Below are positions 1 to 8,488 of a stretch of DNA of 64,000 nucleotides, in pieces. The notes below the pieces were generated by a model. That model saw only the letters and a program-made list of their open reading frames with translations, did not search any database and was not told the DNA's origin. The DNA lies in contig NZ_NRQU01000010.1 in the NCBI RefSeq assembly GCF_004119495.1, positions 1 through 64,000 of the forward strand, given 5' to 3'. A program made the position numbers and the translations under genes. How positions within the stretch are numbered: the stretch's first letter is position 1; every line of letters starts with the position of its first letter. This stretch comes from Flavobacterium sp. YO12. Lineage in GTDB: Bacteria; Bacteroidota; Bacteroidia; Flavobacteriales; Flavobacteriaceae.

Positions 1-2
1 AT

Positions 3-1031
3 CTTCCTCCGGACTTGATTTGTTCTCCATGGGAAACTTTAACACTTAGTAATGGTACTGTAATTGAAGGTGGAATCGTAAACTTACCCGCTATATTCAT
101 TGTTTCATTGCTTTCATTATTATTAATTAAAGGAACAAAAGAGTCTGCAACTATCAACAATGTATTAGTTGTTGTAAAAGTGGCTGTAGTTATCGTTTTT
201 ATTGTTTTAGGATGGAAATTTATTGATACTAGCAATTACACTCCATATATCCCTAAAAACACAGGAGTTTTTGGAGAGTTTGGATGGTCAGGAATTGCAA
301 CTGGTGCAGCAACTGTATTTTTTGCTTTTATTGGTTTTGATGCTGTATCAACTGCCGCACAAGAAGCTAAAAACCCGCAAAAAGGAATGCCTATTGGTAT
401 CTTAGGATCTTTAGTAATCTGCACAATATTATATGTGTTATTTGCTCACGTAATGACTGGACTTGTACCTTACTACAAATTTGCTGGAGATGCAAAACCT
501 GCTGCTACTGCATTTGCTGTTACAGGATATGATTTTTTACAAACAGGTTTAATCATTGCCATTTTAGCAGGATACACTTCGGTAATTCTGGTAATGCTTA
601 TGGGACAAAGCCGTGTGTTTTATACTATGAGTAAAGACGGTTTATTACCTCCATTCTTTAGTGAAATACATTCAAAATTCCGTACACCTTGGAAAACTAA
701 TGTTTTCTTTTTAATATTCGTAAGTTTATTTGCTGGACTAGTTCCTGTAAGTGACTTAGGACATATGGTAAGTATTGGAACTCTGTTAGCGTTTGTTCTA
801 GTATGTATTGGAGTTATGGTAATGCGTTATAAAATGCCTGATGCACCTAGATCATTTAGAACTCCTTTAGTTCCTTTTGTACCTATTGCAGGAATCCTAA
901 TTTGTTTAGCTTTAATGTATTCTTTACCAAACGAAAGCTGGGCACGACTTGTTATTTGGATGGCTTTAGGTGTCTTAATATACTTTATGTATGGTAAGAA
1001 AAACAGTAAATTAAATAATCCAGAAAAATAA
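3..1031 (+). CDS. Amino acid permease, APC superfamily (5' end outside window)
   Basis: An inner-membrane amino acid transporter of the APC superfamily, most like the cationic amino acid transporter (CAT) group. The reading frame is open to the first base, so the N-terminus is missing; about 340 residues remain of a family usually near 480-500. Hydrophobic segments run through most of the protein. The stretch FFAFIGFDAVSTAAQEAKNP (about residues 105-125 of the visible part) is the conserved CAT-type core around a central helix. The C-terminus is a short charged tail. A strong hairpin terminator follows at once and is shared with the convergent gene downstream. The family call is firm; the substrate cannot be read from the sequence. 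Confidence 0.9.
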   Translation, partial: LPPDLICSPWETLTLSNGTVIEGGIVNLPAIFIVSLLSLLLIKGTKESATINNVLVVVKVAVVIVFIVLGWKFIDTSNYTPYIPKNTGVFGEFGWSGIATGAATVFFAFIGFDAVSTAAQEAKNPQKGMPIGILGSLVICTILYVLFAHVMTGLVPYYKFAGDAKPAATAFAVTGYDFLQTGLIIAILAGYTSVILVMLMGQSRVFYTMSKDGLLPPFFSEIHSKFRTPWKTNVFFLIFVSLFAGLVPVSDLGHMVSIGTLLAFVLVCIGVMVMRYKMPDAPRSFRTPLVPFVPIAGILICLALMYSLPNESWARLVIWMALGVLIYFMYGKKNSKLNNPEK

Positions 1032-1051
1032 TTTTGGCTATATAAACAAAC

Positions 1052-1096
1052 AAAAAAAGGATCTTAGAGTTTTACCACTTTAAGATCCTTTTTTTT
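1052..1096. terminator. Bidirectional rho-independent terminator
   Basis: The arms AAAAAGGATCTTA and TAAGATCCTTTTT pair perfectly around a loop of about a dozen bases. A-runs and T-runs flank the hairpin, so it can end transcription of the permease (+) and of the convergent PspC gene (-). Confidence 0.85.
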
Positions 1097-1110
1097 ATGC
1101 CTATTATAAG

Positions 1111-1338
1111 TTACAAATCAAAAACTGAAGTTCTTTTGGCTCGTATTAAATCCTTTAATCGAATCCAAAAAGCTAAAGTTAAATAAACCCCAAAACCCAA
1201 ACCTGCCGTAACAAAAGAGATGTAAATAAAAAACAGCCTCACACTTGTTACACGCATCCCTAGTTTGTCTGCTAGTCTTGATGATACGTGAAAGCCATAT
1301 TTTTCGAAAAAAAATTTTAATTTTAAGATAGCCGACAT
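1111..1338 (-). CDS. PspC domain protein
   Basis: A 75-residue protein that is nearly all PspC domain. The N-terminal part (about 10-35) carries the typical basic segment with SSRLADKLGM and SVRLFFIY, followed by one long hydrophobic helix (about 36-58, with AGLGFGVYLTLAFWI). PspC proteins are small inner-membrane proteins linked to envelope stress in proteobacteria; stand-alone short copies are common in Flavobacteriia, where their role is poorly defined. The gene follows the DUF2851 gene on the same strand with a 98-base gap, so cotranscription is possible. Confidence 0.8.
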   Translation of the reverse strand: MSAILKLKFFFEKYGFHVSSRLADKLGMRVTSVRLFFIYISFVTAGLGFGVYLTLAFWIRLKDLIRAKRTSVFDL

Positions 1339-1436
1339 TGTTAGTTTTTTTTTATCCTAATTATATCAGGATGATTCTTGATTACAAAAATACAAATTAT
1401 CTAATTACTCATTTTCTAATTACTTAATATATCCTA

Positions 1437-2705
1437 TTATTTTTTCAAAAGCTCCATTCCAACAGCACATTTCAAGCAAGCTTTTTTATTACAATACTCA
1501 TTCTTAAGCTCTAATAAAGTTTGTGTTTCGAACGCATTTATTGATTTAATACCAAAAGAGGTAAACTTTTCTATTATTGAGTTCTTTTCTGGAGAGATTT
1601 CGTCCATAAAACTAATTAAATCTTCAGAAATAGATTCTCCAATCATTCTTGAATAAGCAAACTGAATTGGAATAATAGTATTAATGATTACCAAATCAAG
1701 AAATGACTTTGATAATATTTTTTCTTTGCTTGGGCTTTCTTTATCAAACTGAAAATGTTTTTTCCAATAAGGACTAGTGGAAACACTCAGGGTTTCGTAA
1801 ACATTTTTTACTGATTTTAATCTAATAATCTTCGAAAATAAGTTCTGCTGTTTATAATATAATTTAGCCAACTGCGACAGTCTGATTGTCGGAAAATTGT
1901 CTGGTCTGTGCTTAAAAAATTGAAGAGGGTCAATATAAGATCTCTCTAATTGGTATTTATGTAAGAGGTAAAAAAATCTAAATTTTAAATCTTTAAAATA
2001 CTCGTCTTCTTTCTCTTCATTTAATAAATTGGCTGTTCCAAAAAATAGTGCTTCTAAATTTTCTGCCTCGAAACTTTCTTTCCTAATAATCGAAAAAGGA
2101 ATTGATTTGGCTATTTGCAAGAAAGAAGAACCATTTGTATTTAATCCAAAATTCTTAGCTAGTAAGCAGAATAAAACAGCTTCCCAATCTTGATTAAATT
2201 CGTCTAAAAGTTTACAAACAAGTTCTGATTTACGCTCTAATCGCTCAAAAAACAACCTTTCCTGCCAATTTTTTAAAACAAACTCATCAATTTCACTTAT
2301 TTGCTTTTCGCACGGAATCCAAGTTTTAGTGGAAAACAAGTTTTGATAATTTGCAAGTACTTCTGCTTTCACATAATCTTTAATGACTAAAACTGGTATT
2401 TCAGTATTATTTTTTCTAAAAATGGCAGTATCATTCTCCCAAACAACGTGCAGAATAACATTTTCATAGGCTGAATCATTCTCATGATTATGTAAATACC
2501 AGTCTGATGATTTTAGATGAATTTCAACGTTTCCAGCCCATTTTTGATCTCCAATTTTAATATGAGCATTAAAAAAATCAGGCCCCGAAAGTTGCAAATA
2601 GTCGCCAGTTTTAATAATCGTAACCAATTCACCTTGAACTGTTTTTAAATTTAGAGTATCAAACTTTTTGAATTTCCAGAGATAATGAAGAAAGTCTTCT
2701 TTCAT
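1437..2705 (-). CDS. DUF2851 family protein
   Basis: A 422-residue soluble protein with no signal peptide, recognised as DUF2851, a family largely confined to Bacteroidota and with no assigned function. The conserved N-terminal region (about 1-110) contains LSGPDFFNAHI, GNVEIHLKSSDWYLHNH and VILHVVWENDT. These suggest a beta-rich domain with conserved His, Asp and Glu residues that could bind a metal or nucleic acid, though that is speculative. The C-terminus has a compact cysteine cluster (CNKKACLKCAVG), a possible metal site. It lies upstream of the PspC gene on the same strand. Confidence 0.8.
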   Translation of the reverse strand: MKEDFLHYLWKFKKFDTLNLKTVQGELVTIIKTGDYLQLSGPDFFNAHIKIGDQKWAGNVEIHLKSSDWYLHNHENDSAYENVILHVVWENDTAIFRKNNTEIPVLVIKDYVKAEVLANYQNLFSTKTWIPCEKQISEIDEFVLKNWQERLFFERLERKSELVCKLLDEFNQDWEAVLFCLLAKNFGLNTNGSSFLQIAKSIPFSIIRKESFEAENLEALFFGTANLLNEEKEDEYFKDLKFRFFYLLHKYQLERSYIDPLQFFKHRPDNFPTIRLSQLAKLYYKQQNLFSKIIRLKSVKNVYETLSVSTSPYWKKHFQFDKESPSKEKILSKSFLDLVIINTIIPIQFAYSRMIGESISEDLISFMDEISPEKNSIIEKFTSFGIKSINAFETQTLLELKNEYCNKKACLKCAVGMELLKK

Positions 2706-2780
2706 TTTTAGGTTTTTAATTGAAATAAAAACTAAAAATAAACATTTTTTACTATTATTCTTACAAAAATAAGTTTTTTT

Positions 2781-3263
2781 TTATCGAAGTAGATATAGTT
2801 TTGCACAAGCACGCGCATCAGACAGCGCCTCATGATGATTAAGTTGTATTTTCATTTCTCTGCAGCAATCGCTCAGTTTTGTTGGCTTCAAACCTTTTGC
2901 TTTATAAATCTTAACGGTACATTCCCACTTAGAAGCTATATTTAAATCTTCATAGTTTAATCCGTAAAGCAACATTGACTTCACCAAAACATTGCGATCA
3001 AAACTTTCGTTATGAGCCACAACTACTCTATTTTTTAATCTTTTTTCGATCTCTGGATAAATCTGTAAAAATGATTTTGAATTGACTGTATCTTTTGGAT
3101 AAATACCATGTACTCGAATAGTAAATGGATTATACTCGTTATTTGGCGGTTTTATTAAAGTGACAAATTCATCTACAATAATTCCATTTTCGACAGTAAC
3201 AATTCCAACAGAACATGGATGATAACCTGTTGCTGTTTCAAAATCAATTGCAGTAAAGTTCAT
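2781..3263 (-). CDS. 3'-5' exonuclease, DnaQ-like (DEDDh)
   Basis: A 160-residue, single-domain exonuclease of the DnaQ/RNase T fold. Exo I is FTAIDFETA (Asp7 and Glu9), Exo II is VVAHNESFDRNVL with its Asp, and Exo III is HHEALSDARACAKL, giving the His and Asp of a DEDDh site. All acidic ligands for two metal ions are present, so it should be active. With no polymerase or helicase domain attached, it is a stand-alone nuclease for DNA repair or RNA processing; which of these cannot be told. It sits alone between the DUF2851 gene and the PLP enzyme, all on the minus strand. Confidence 0.85.
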   Translation of the reverse strand: MNFTAIDFETATGYHPCSVGIVTVENGIIVDEFVTLIKPPNNEYNPFTIRVHGIYPKDTVNSKSFLQIYPEIEKRLKNRVVVAHNESFDRNVLVKSMLLYGLNYEDLNIASKWECTVKIYKAKGLKPTKLSDCCREMKIQLNHHEALSDARACAKLYLLR

Positions 3264-3346
3264 TCTAAAAATTTTATAGGATAAAAAAATCCATAAATCT
3301 ATCTTTAGAAAGCAGATTTATGGATTTATAAAAGTATTACTTTGTT

Positions 3347-4708
3347 CTATTTAATAGATCCAATAATGTCATATTTAGTGATGATATGATGATTTCCATT
3401 TCCTAGATCAATCAAAACTGCATCATTTTCTTTTGTAAAAAGCTTAGAAACTTCTTCGATTGGAGTTCCTAATTTTACGATTGGAAATGGTTTCCCCATG
3501 ACATCTTTTATCGGTTTTTCAGCTACATTTTTATCTGCAACATAACTTCTAAACAAATCTGTTTCATCAACAGAACCTACAAAACCATTTATATCAACTA
3601 CTGGAATCTGCGAAATTTTATATTTACGCATACGCTCAATAGCATGAGAAACCAGCTCTTCTGTACGAACAACGATCAATTCTTTATCGATATGATCTTT
3701 AATAACATCTTCAGCTTTGGTAACATTTTCTTCTAAGAATCCACGCTCACGCATCCAATCATCATTAAACATTTTACCTACATAACGACTTCCTGAATCA
3801 TGAAATAAGACAACTACAACATCATCTGGTTTAAAATGTTCTTTTAACTGCAGCAAGCCTTTTATACAGGCTCCAGCTGAATTTCCAACAAAAATTGCTT
3901 CTTCTAGTGCAATCTTTCTAGTATAAACTGCTGCATCTTTATCAGTCACCTTTGTAAATCCATCGATCAAAGAAAAGTCAACATTTTTAGGTAAAATATC
4001 CTCCCCAATTCCCTCTGTTATATAAGAGTAAATTTCGTTTTCATCAAAAATTCCAGTTTCGTGGTATTTTTTAAAAACAGAACCATAAGTATCAATTCCC
4101 CAAATTTTAATATTTGGATTTTGTTCTTTTAAATATTTCCCTACTCCAGAAATTGTTCCTCCTGTTCCTACTCCCACAACAAAATGAGTGATTTTACCTT
4201 CGGTTTGCTTCCAAATTTCAGGTCCGGTCTGCTCATAATGTGCTAATGAATTTGATAAATTATCGTATTGATTTACATACCAAGAATTTGGTGTTTCTTC
4301 GGCTAAACGTTTAGAAACTGAATAGTACGAACGAGGATCTGTAGGCTCAACATCTGTAGGACAAACTACAACTTTTGCACCTACAGCACGAAGAATATCC
4401 ATTTTTTCTTTAGACTGTTTGTCTGATATTACACAGATTAATTTATATCCTTTAATAATTGCAACAAGTGCTAACCCCATTCCTGTATTACCAGAAGTAC
4501 CTTCAATAATAGTTCCGCCTGGTTTTAAGCGTCCATCTGCCTCTGCATCTTCAATCATTTTTACAGCCATTCTGTCTTTTACAGAATTTCCTGGATTAAA
4601 GGTCTCGACTTTTGCCAATACTAATGCATCAATTTCAGCAACAATCTTGTTGAGTTTTACTAATGGTGTATTACCAATTGTTTCTAAAATATTTTTTGAA
4701 AAGTCCAT
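3347..4708 (-). CDS. PLP-dependent cysteine/cystathionine synthase with CBS domains
   Basis: A fold-type II PLP enzyme of 453 residues. The PLP lysine is Lys44 in NPGNSVKDRM, the substrate loop TSGNTG is at 71-76, and the phosphate-binding GTGGT is at 181-185. Two CBS repeats fill roughly 330-453, separated from the catalytic domain by a short linker. The architecture matches cystathionine beta-synthase, which condenses serine and homocysteine, but bacterial proteins of this shape can also act as O-acetylserine sulfhydrylases. The CBS pair implies allosteric control, possibly by adenosyl ligands. It follows the porin gene on the same strand by 47 bases. The family is certain; the exact reaction is not. 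Confidence 0.9.
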   Translation of the reverse strand: MDFSKNILETIGNTPLVKLNKIVAEIDALVLAKVETFNPGNSVKDRMAVKMIEDAEADGRLKPGGTIIEGTSGNTGMGLALVAIIKGYKLICVISDKQSKEKMDILRAVGAKVVVCPTDVEPTDPRSYYSVSKRLAEETPNSWYVNQYDNLSNSLAHYEQTGPEIWKQTEGKITHFVVGVGTGGTISGVGKYLKEQNPNIKIWGIDTYGSVFKKYHETGIFDENEIYSYITEGIGEDILPKNVDFSLIDGFTKVTDKDAAVYTRKIALEEAIFVGNSAGACIKGLLQLKEHFKPDDVVVVLFHDSGSRYVGKMFNDDWMRERGFLEENVTKAEDVIKDHIDKELIVVRTEELVSHAIERMRKYKISQIPVVDINGFVGSVDETDLFRSYVADKNVAEKPIKDVMGKPFPIVKLGTPIEEVSKLFTKENDAVLIDLGNGNHHIITKYDIIGSIK

Positions 4709-4755
4709 TTTGTTTAAGTTTTAATATGTGGTATTTTAAAATAAATTTTATTGTT

Positions 4756-6723
4756 TTATTGGAAGAAATTCCAAACTAAACCAAATCGCAATACAAAATC
4801 ACGATAAGGATTGTTAGGCGCCGAATAATAATCGCTTTTTGCGAAAAGAGCATTTATATGTTCTGCTTTTAGATAAAAACGCGTCTGACGAATTCTTGCG
4901 TTTATAAAAAGATCAAAAAGTGGATAATTTCCAATCTCTTTACTGTTTTGAACAAAAAACTCTCCAACAACTGGATTATATCCATTACCATAATATTTTG
5001 TAAAATAATTAAAAACAACACCTGCTTGTGCAAATAATGCTTTCTTAAAAAAGTGATTTGAATAATAGAATGTGTTTCTTGTTACAAAATCAGGTACATT
5101 TAAAATTAAATCAGATTGATCTACTTTCTGATACAGAAGAGTATTATCTAATGCAAATTTCCCAAATTTAAATTCTTTGCTTGCTTTTATTTCTAAATAA
5201 TTAATAGCGTTTCCGTACTGCTCTGGATTTATAATTTGTGTTTGGGCTAATACTTGAGCTGGAGTTGAAACATCTTTAAAATACAAATGATCATTTAAAA
5301 CTGTATACTGAACCTCGGCATTTAACCAAGGTGTATATACGCTGGCTCCAAGCGTATTGATTTTTTCGTTTTTAAAATCATTCGACCAGTTGTATTGTAC
5401 ATAACTGCTTTGATATAAATTGTAATTATTGTTTGGCAGTTTATTTACGTTTCTATATTTAAAATCGAACTGGATTTTCTCATTTAAATTATATCGTAAT
5501 TTTGCGTCAAGATCAGAAAGTGACTGGTTAGTGATAGATCTTGTATATAAAAAACGGCCATTCCATTTATTCTTTTGATATTCATATTGCCCACCTACAT
5601 TATTGATCTGAAGAAACAAATTATCAGGAATCACTCCTCCTGATTTATCAACTAAAATTCGATCGTATTTGTAATTTGATCTGTAATCGTCTACAAAAAA
5701 ATTAAACTTTCCTAAGAGAGAATTTTCATAAGCCAATCCAACTTTATTGTACAATCTTTCAAAATGAGTTTGATCATTTATACCACTTGTGGTATATGAA
5801 GCTCCAAAACGCTGCACTTGCTGTCCATCAACAGTCGAAAGAACAGTAGGCTGGTTGTATTCGAAAAATTTATTTTCGAAGTTAAACTGATGATTTATAT
5901 ATAAATTATTATTTCCGTTCTTTGGATTCACTCTGAAGGCATGGTCAAAAAACAACCTTTTCCCTTTCAAAAAAGATTTTGCATCTGTCAGGTAAACTTG
6001 TAATCGCTGACGATTTTTAAAATCTGGATTATCACTTTCAAAATCCTCTGGTGTGGTAATACCTCCATTTTCTTCGTTTGAATTATCTTGAAAAGTAAAG
6101 TGTGCATTTAAAGCATATCTTCTATCTGTTGTTGCATAACTTGTAGTAAATCTAAAATTTCCTGAACTTACTAACTGATTTATATAATCTCCTTCTGAAC
6201 GTAATCCTCTATACGCAATAGAGAAATTAAGGTTTTTTGAGGTATTTAGAGTAATAAACGAGTCTACATTTTGTCCTTTATTAATTGTTGTATTAAAAAA
6301 CAACTCTGTTACAGGGGTCGCTGCCGAATAGTATCTAATATCATCTGCCTGCAAATAATTATAGTGCATTGCCGAAAAGCCAATCTCTGGATAAGGAGAA
6401 AAACTAGTTAAACTGTATTGCAAAACATTTAAAGGCTGTCCAATATTTGAAAATTCCAACAGTCCAAAAAGATCTTTTCGAAGATGATTTTGTTTGTATG
6501 CGCTTTTTATTGTTAATGATGTATCTACATAAGTAGTATCATGCTCTAGAGTAATAATCTGGTATTGATCTATTTTAGCAATTTTCGCCTTCGTCTTTTT
6601 AACAGTGTCTGTTATACTTGAATATTTTGAATTCATATCTAAACTACTTTTTGAAGTAGTCTTTTCTTGAGAAAACAATAAGGTTGGTATAATTAATAGA
6701 TATAGAAAAATGAATATTCTCAT
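4756..6723 (-). CDS. Putative outer membrane porin (Porin_10 family)
   Basis: A 655-residue secreted protein with a signal peptide (MRIFIFLYLLIIPTLLFSQ) and a long body of alternating strands rich in Asn, Tyr and Phe. It ends in an aromatic strand (RFGLVWNFFQ), as outer membrane beta-barrels do. I recognise it as the putative porin family common in Flavobacteriia. The first 80 residues after the signal are polar (KTTSKSSLDMNSKYSS) and may form a periplasmic lead-in. It has its own -7 promoter element and is followed closely by the PLP enzyme gene. Substrate unknown. Confidence 0.8.
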   Translation of the reverse strand: MRIFIFLYLLIIPTLLFSQEKTTSKSSLDMNSKYSSITDTVKKTKAKIAKIDQYQIITLEHDTTYVDTSLTIKSAYKQNHLRKDLFGLLEFSNIGQPLNVLQYSLTSFSPYPEIGFSAMHYNYLQADDIRYYSAATPVTELFFNTTINKGQNVDSFITLNTSKNLNFSIAYRGLRSEGDYINQLVSSGNFRFTTSYATTDRRYALNAHFTFQDNSNEENGGITTPEDFESDNPDFKNRQRLQVYLTDAKSFLKGKRLFFDHAFRVNPKNGNNNLYINHQFNFENKFFEYNQPTVLSTVDGQQVQRFGASYTTSGINDQTHFERLYNKVGLAYENSLLGKFNFFVDDYRSNYKYDRILVDKSGGVIPDNLFLQINNVGGQYEYQKNKWNGRFLYTRSITNQSLSDLDAKLRYNLNEKIQFDFKYRNVNKLPNNNYNLYQSSYVQYNWSNDFKNEKINTLGASVYTPWLNAEVQYTVLNDHLYFKDVSTPAQVLAQTQIINPEQYGNAINYLEIKASKEFKFGKFALDNTLLYQKVDQSDLILNVPDFVTRNTFYYSNHFFKKALFAQAGVVFNYFTKYYGNGYNPVVGEFFVQNSKEIGNYPLFDLFINARIRQTRFYLKAEHINALFAKSDYYSAPNNPYRDFVLRFGLVWNFFQ

Positions 6724-6765
6724 TTGATAATGTTATATAAAATTATTTCGGCAAAATTTGTCGAA

Positions 6766-6773
6766 CAAAGGTA
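6766..6773 (-). promoter_or_regulatory. Bacteroidota -7 element upstream of the porin gene
   Basis: Read on the minus strand this is TACCTTTG, an exact TAnnTTTG match, 43 bases before the porin ATG. I see no TTG at the usual upstream spacing. Confidence 0.55.
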
Positions 6774-6844
6774 AAAGATAAAAACGTATAAACGAAAAAA
6801 ACAAAATGTTAGTATAGCCGCATTTTTATAACCGCTTCTAAAAT

Positions 6845-6878
6845 GAAAACCCCGTTTACAAACGTAAACGGGGTTTTC
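6845..6878 (-). terminator. Terminator of the susD-like gene
   Basis: A perfect 15-bp stem (GAAAACCCCGTTTAC with its complement) around the 4-base loop AAAC. It lies about 125 bases past the end of the minus-strand susD-like gene and upstream of the porin promoter, so it separates the two units. Confidence 0.75.
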
Positions 6879-7001
6879 AAGAAAATCAAAATATTTATTG
6901 TTTCTGTAAAATAAACTTAATGTGGACGATTACTTTAATTTTCTACTAGTTTTTAAATCTTTCAAAAATTAGAAATCCCATTAAACTAAATTTACAATTT
7001 A

Positions 7002-8477
7002 TTATAGTTCGTTCTGCTTAACTAGTGGATTTGCATTGATCTCTGCTCTAGGGATCAACCATTGCCATCTTTTATCTGTTGCAGGAACATTGATTACGTT
7101 GTTTGTGATCGTTGAATTATGATTAGCTCCAGATCTATCAAGAGGAGAATTTGTTCTCTTTAAGTCATAAAATCTAAAACCTTCTCCCCATAATTCAATT
7201 CTTCTTTGAAACCAGATTTCATCAACTAAAGCTTGTCCTGTTTTTGTAGACAAAGTATATCCAGTATCTCTTGTTTTTACTAGAGCAAATAATACAGCAG
7301 CTGCATCAGCTTGCCCTAATCTTGCTTTTGCCTCTGCTTCGATAAGGTACATCTCAGCAACACGCATATAAGGAACATCACATCTACTATCACCAGTACT
7401 TACAGATAAGAATTTTTGACTTGTGTAAGGGTATTTAGTAAAAGAGCTTGGAAGATTCAGCGAAGCATGCACTCCCGTTTTATCAAATAACTTTGAACGT
7501 ACATCCGTTGTAGGAATCAAATTATAAAGTTTACTATTAATTGCCTTTGGACATGTACGAATAACTGTTGAATTGTAATTTCTAGACATGTAAGCTCCAA
7601 AATTACCAAAATAATCTGTTTGAACTTCATTAATATGGCTTCCCCACATCCATTCTTTACCAGCGTAGTCATTAAACCCTTTTACATATTCTTCAGCATT
7701 CATTAATGCAATACCTGTTTTAGCTTTAGCAGCATAATCTGCAGCAATAGCCCAATTTCCTTGAGTTAATGCAACTCTAGCTTTTAAACCTTGTGCTACA
7801 CTTAAACCTAAATGAGAATTATTTGGTTTTGTATAACCTACTAATAAAGTATTTGCTTCATCTAGATCTTTATTGATTTGTGTGTAAACTTGTTCAACAG
7901 TTGAACGAGCAAAACCCTCATTACCAACTACTAAAACTAACGGCACTCCCAATTGCGAGTTATCAACTCCATTAACATATCTTTTTCCAAACAATTGAAC
8001 CAATTGATAGTGACAAAATGCTCTATACAATAAAGCTTGACCTTTTAAAACCTTTTTATCAGCATCTGGGCCTATTGTTGTATCTACTGCACCAAGGATA
8101 GTGTTTGCATTTCTAATTATTCTATAATAAGTACGGTACGGAAATCTAACATCTTGAGCATTCTCGTTTGCGACACCATTCCAGTTGTAAACTTGCAAAA
8201 ACCATCCATTAGTAGCAGGAAAAACCACATCATCTCCAGCAATATCAACTTGCTGCATCATTCCTCCTAAACCGTTCTCATTCTGATTACTTTCATATCT
8301 AATATACAATGATCTGTGTATACCATTTAAAAGCGTCATTAAATCGTCTGTCGTTTTAGTAATATCCTCATAAGTAACATATTCCGTAGGCTTTTTATCT
8401 AAAAAATCGTCTGAACATGAAGAGAGTACCAATAACGATATTGCGAAAAATATCTGTTTTATATAATTTGATTTCAT
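7002..8477 (-). CDS. SusD/RagB family nutrient-binding outer membrane lipoprotein
   Basis: A 491-residue SusD-like lipoprotein. The signal peptide ends in a lipobox (LVLSSC, Cys21), followed by DDFLDKKPTEYVT, the classic SusD start. TPR-like helices follow, and the C-terminal part has the family hallmark of an aromatic, basic segment (IWFQRRIELWGEGFRFYDLK) and a closing WLIPRAEINANP. SusD proteins sit on the cell surface and cap the partner SusC pore, capturing oligosaccharides or peptides. The gene lies 11 bases downstream of susC, so the two are cotranscribed. No glycoside hydrolase, sulfatase or sigma/anti-sigma pair is nearby, so the substrate cannot be guessed. Confidence 0.95.
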   Translation of the reverse strand: MKSNYIKQIFFAISLLVLSSCSDDFLDKKPTEYVTYEDITKTTDDLMTLLNGIHRSLYIRYESNQNENGLGGMMQQVDIAGDDVVFPATNGWFLQVYNWNGVANENAQDVRFPYRTYYRIIRNANTILGAVDTTIGPDADKKVLKGQALLYRAFCHYQLVQLFGKRYVNGVDNSQLGVPLVLVVGNEGFARSTVEQVYTQINKDLDEANTLLVGYTKPNNSHLGLSVAQGLKARVALTQGNWAIAADYAAKAKTGIALMNAEEYVKGFNDYAGKEWMWGSHINEVQTDYFGNFGAYMSRNYNSTVIRTCPKAINSKLYNLIPTTDVRSKLFDKTGVHASLNLPSSFTKYPYTSQKFLSVSTGDSRCDVPYMRVAEMYLIEAEAKARLGQADAAAVLFALVKTRDTGYTLSTKTGQALVDEIWFQRRIELWGEGFRFYDLKRTNSPLDRSGANHNSTITNNVINVPATDKRWQWLIPRAEINANPLVKQNEL

Positions 8478-8488
8478 AATGTTTTTTT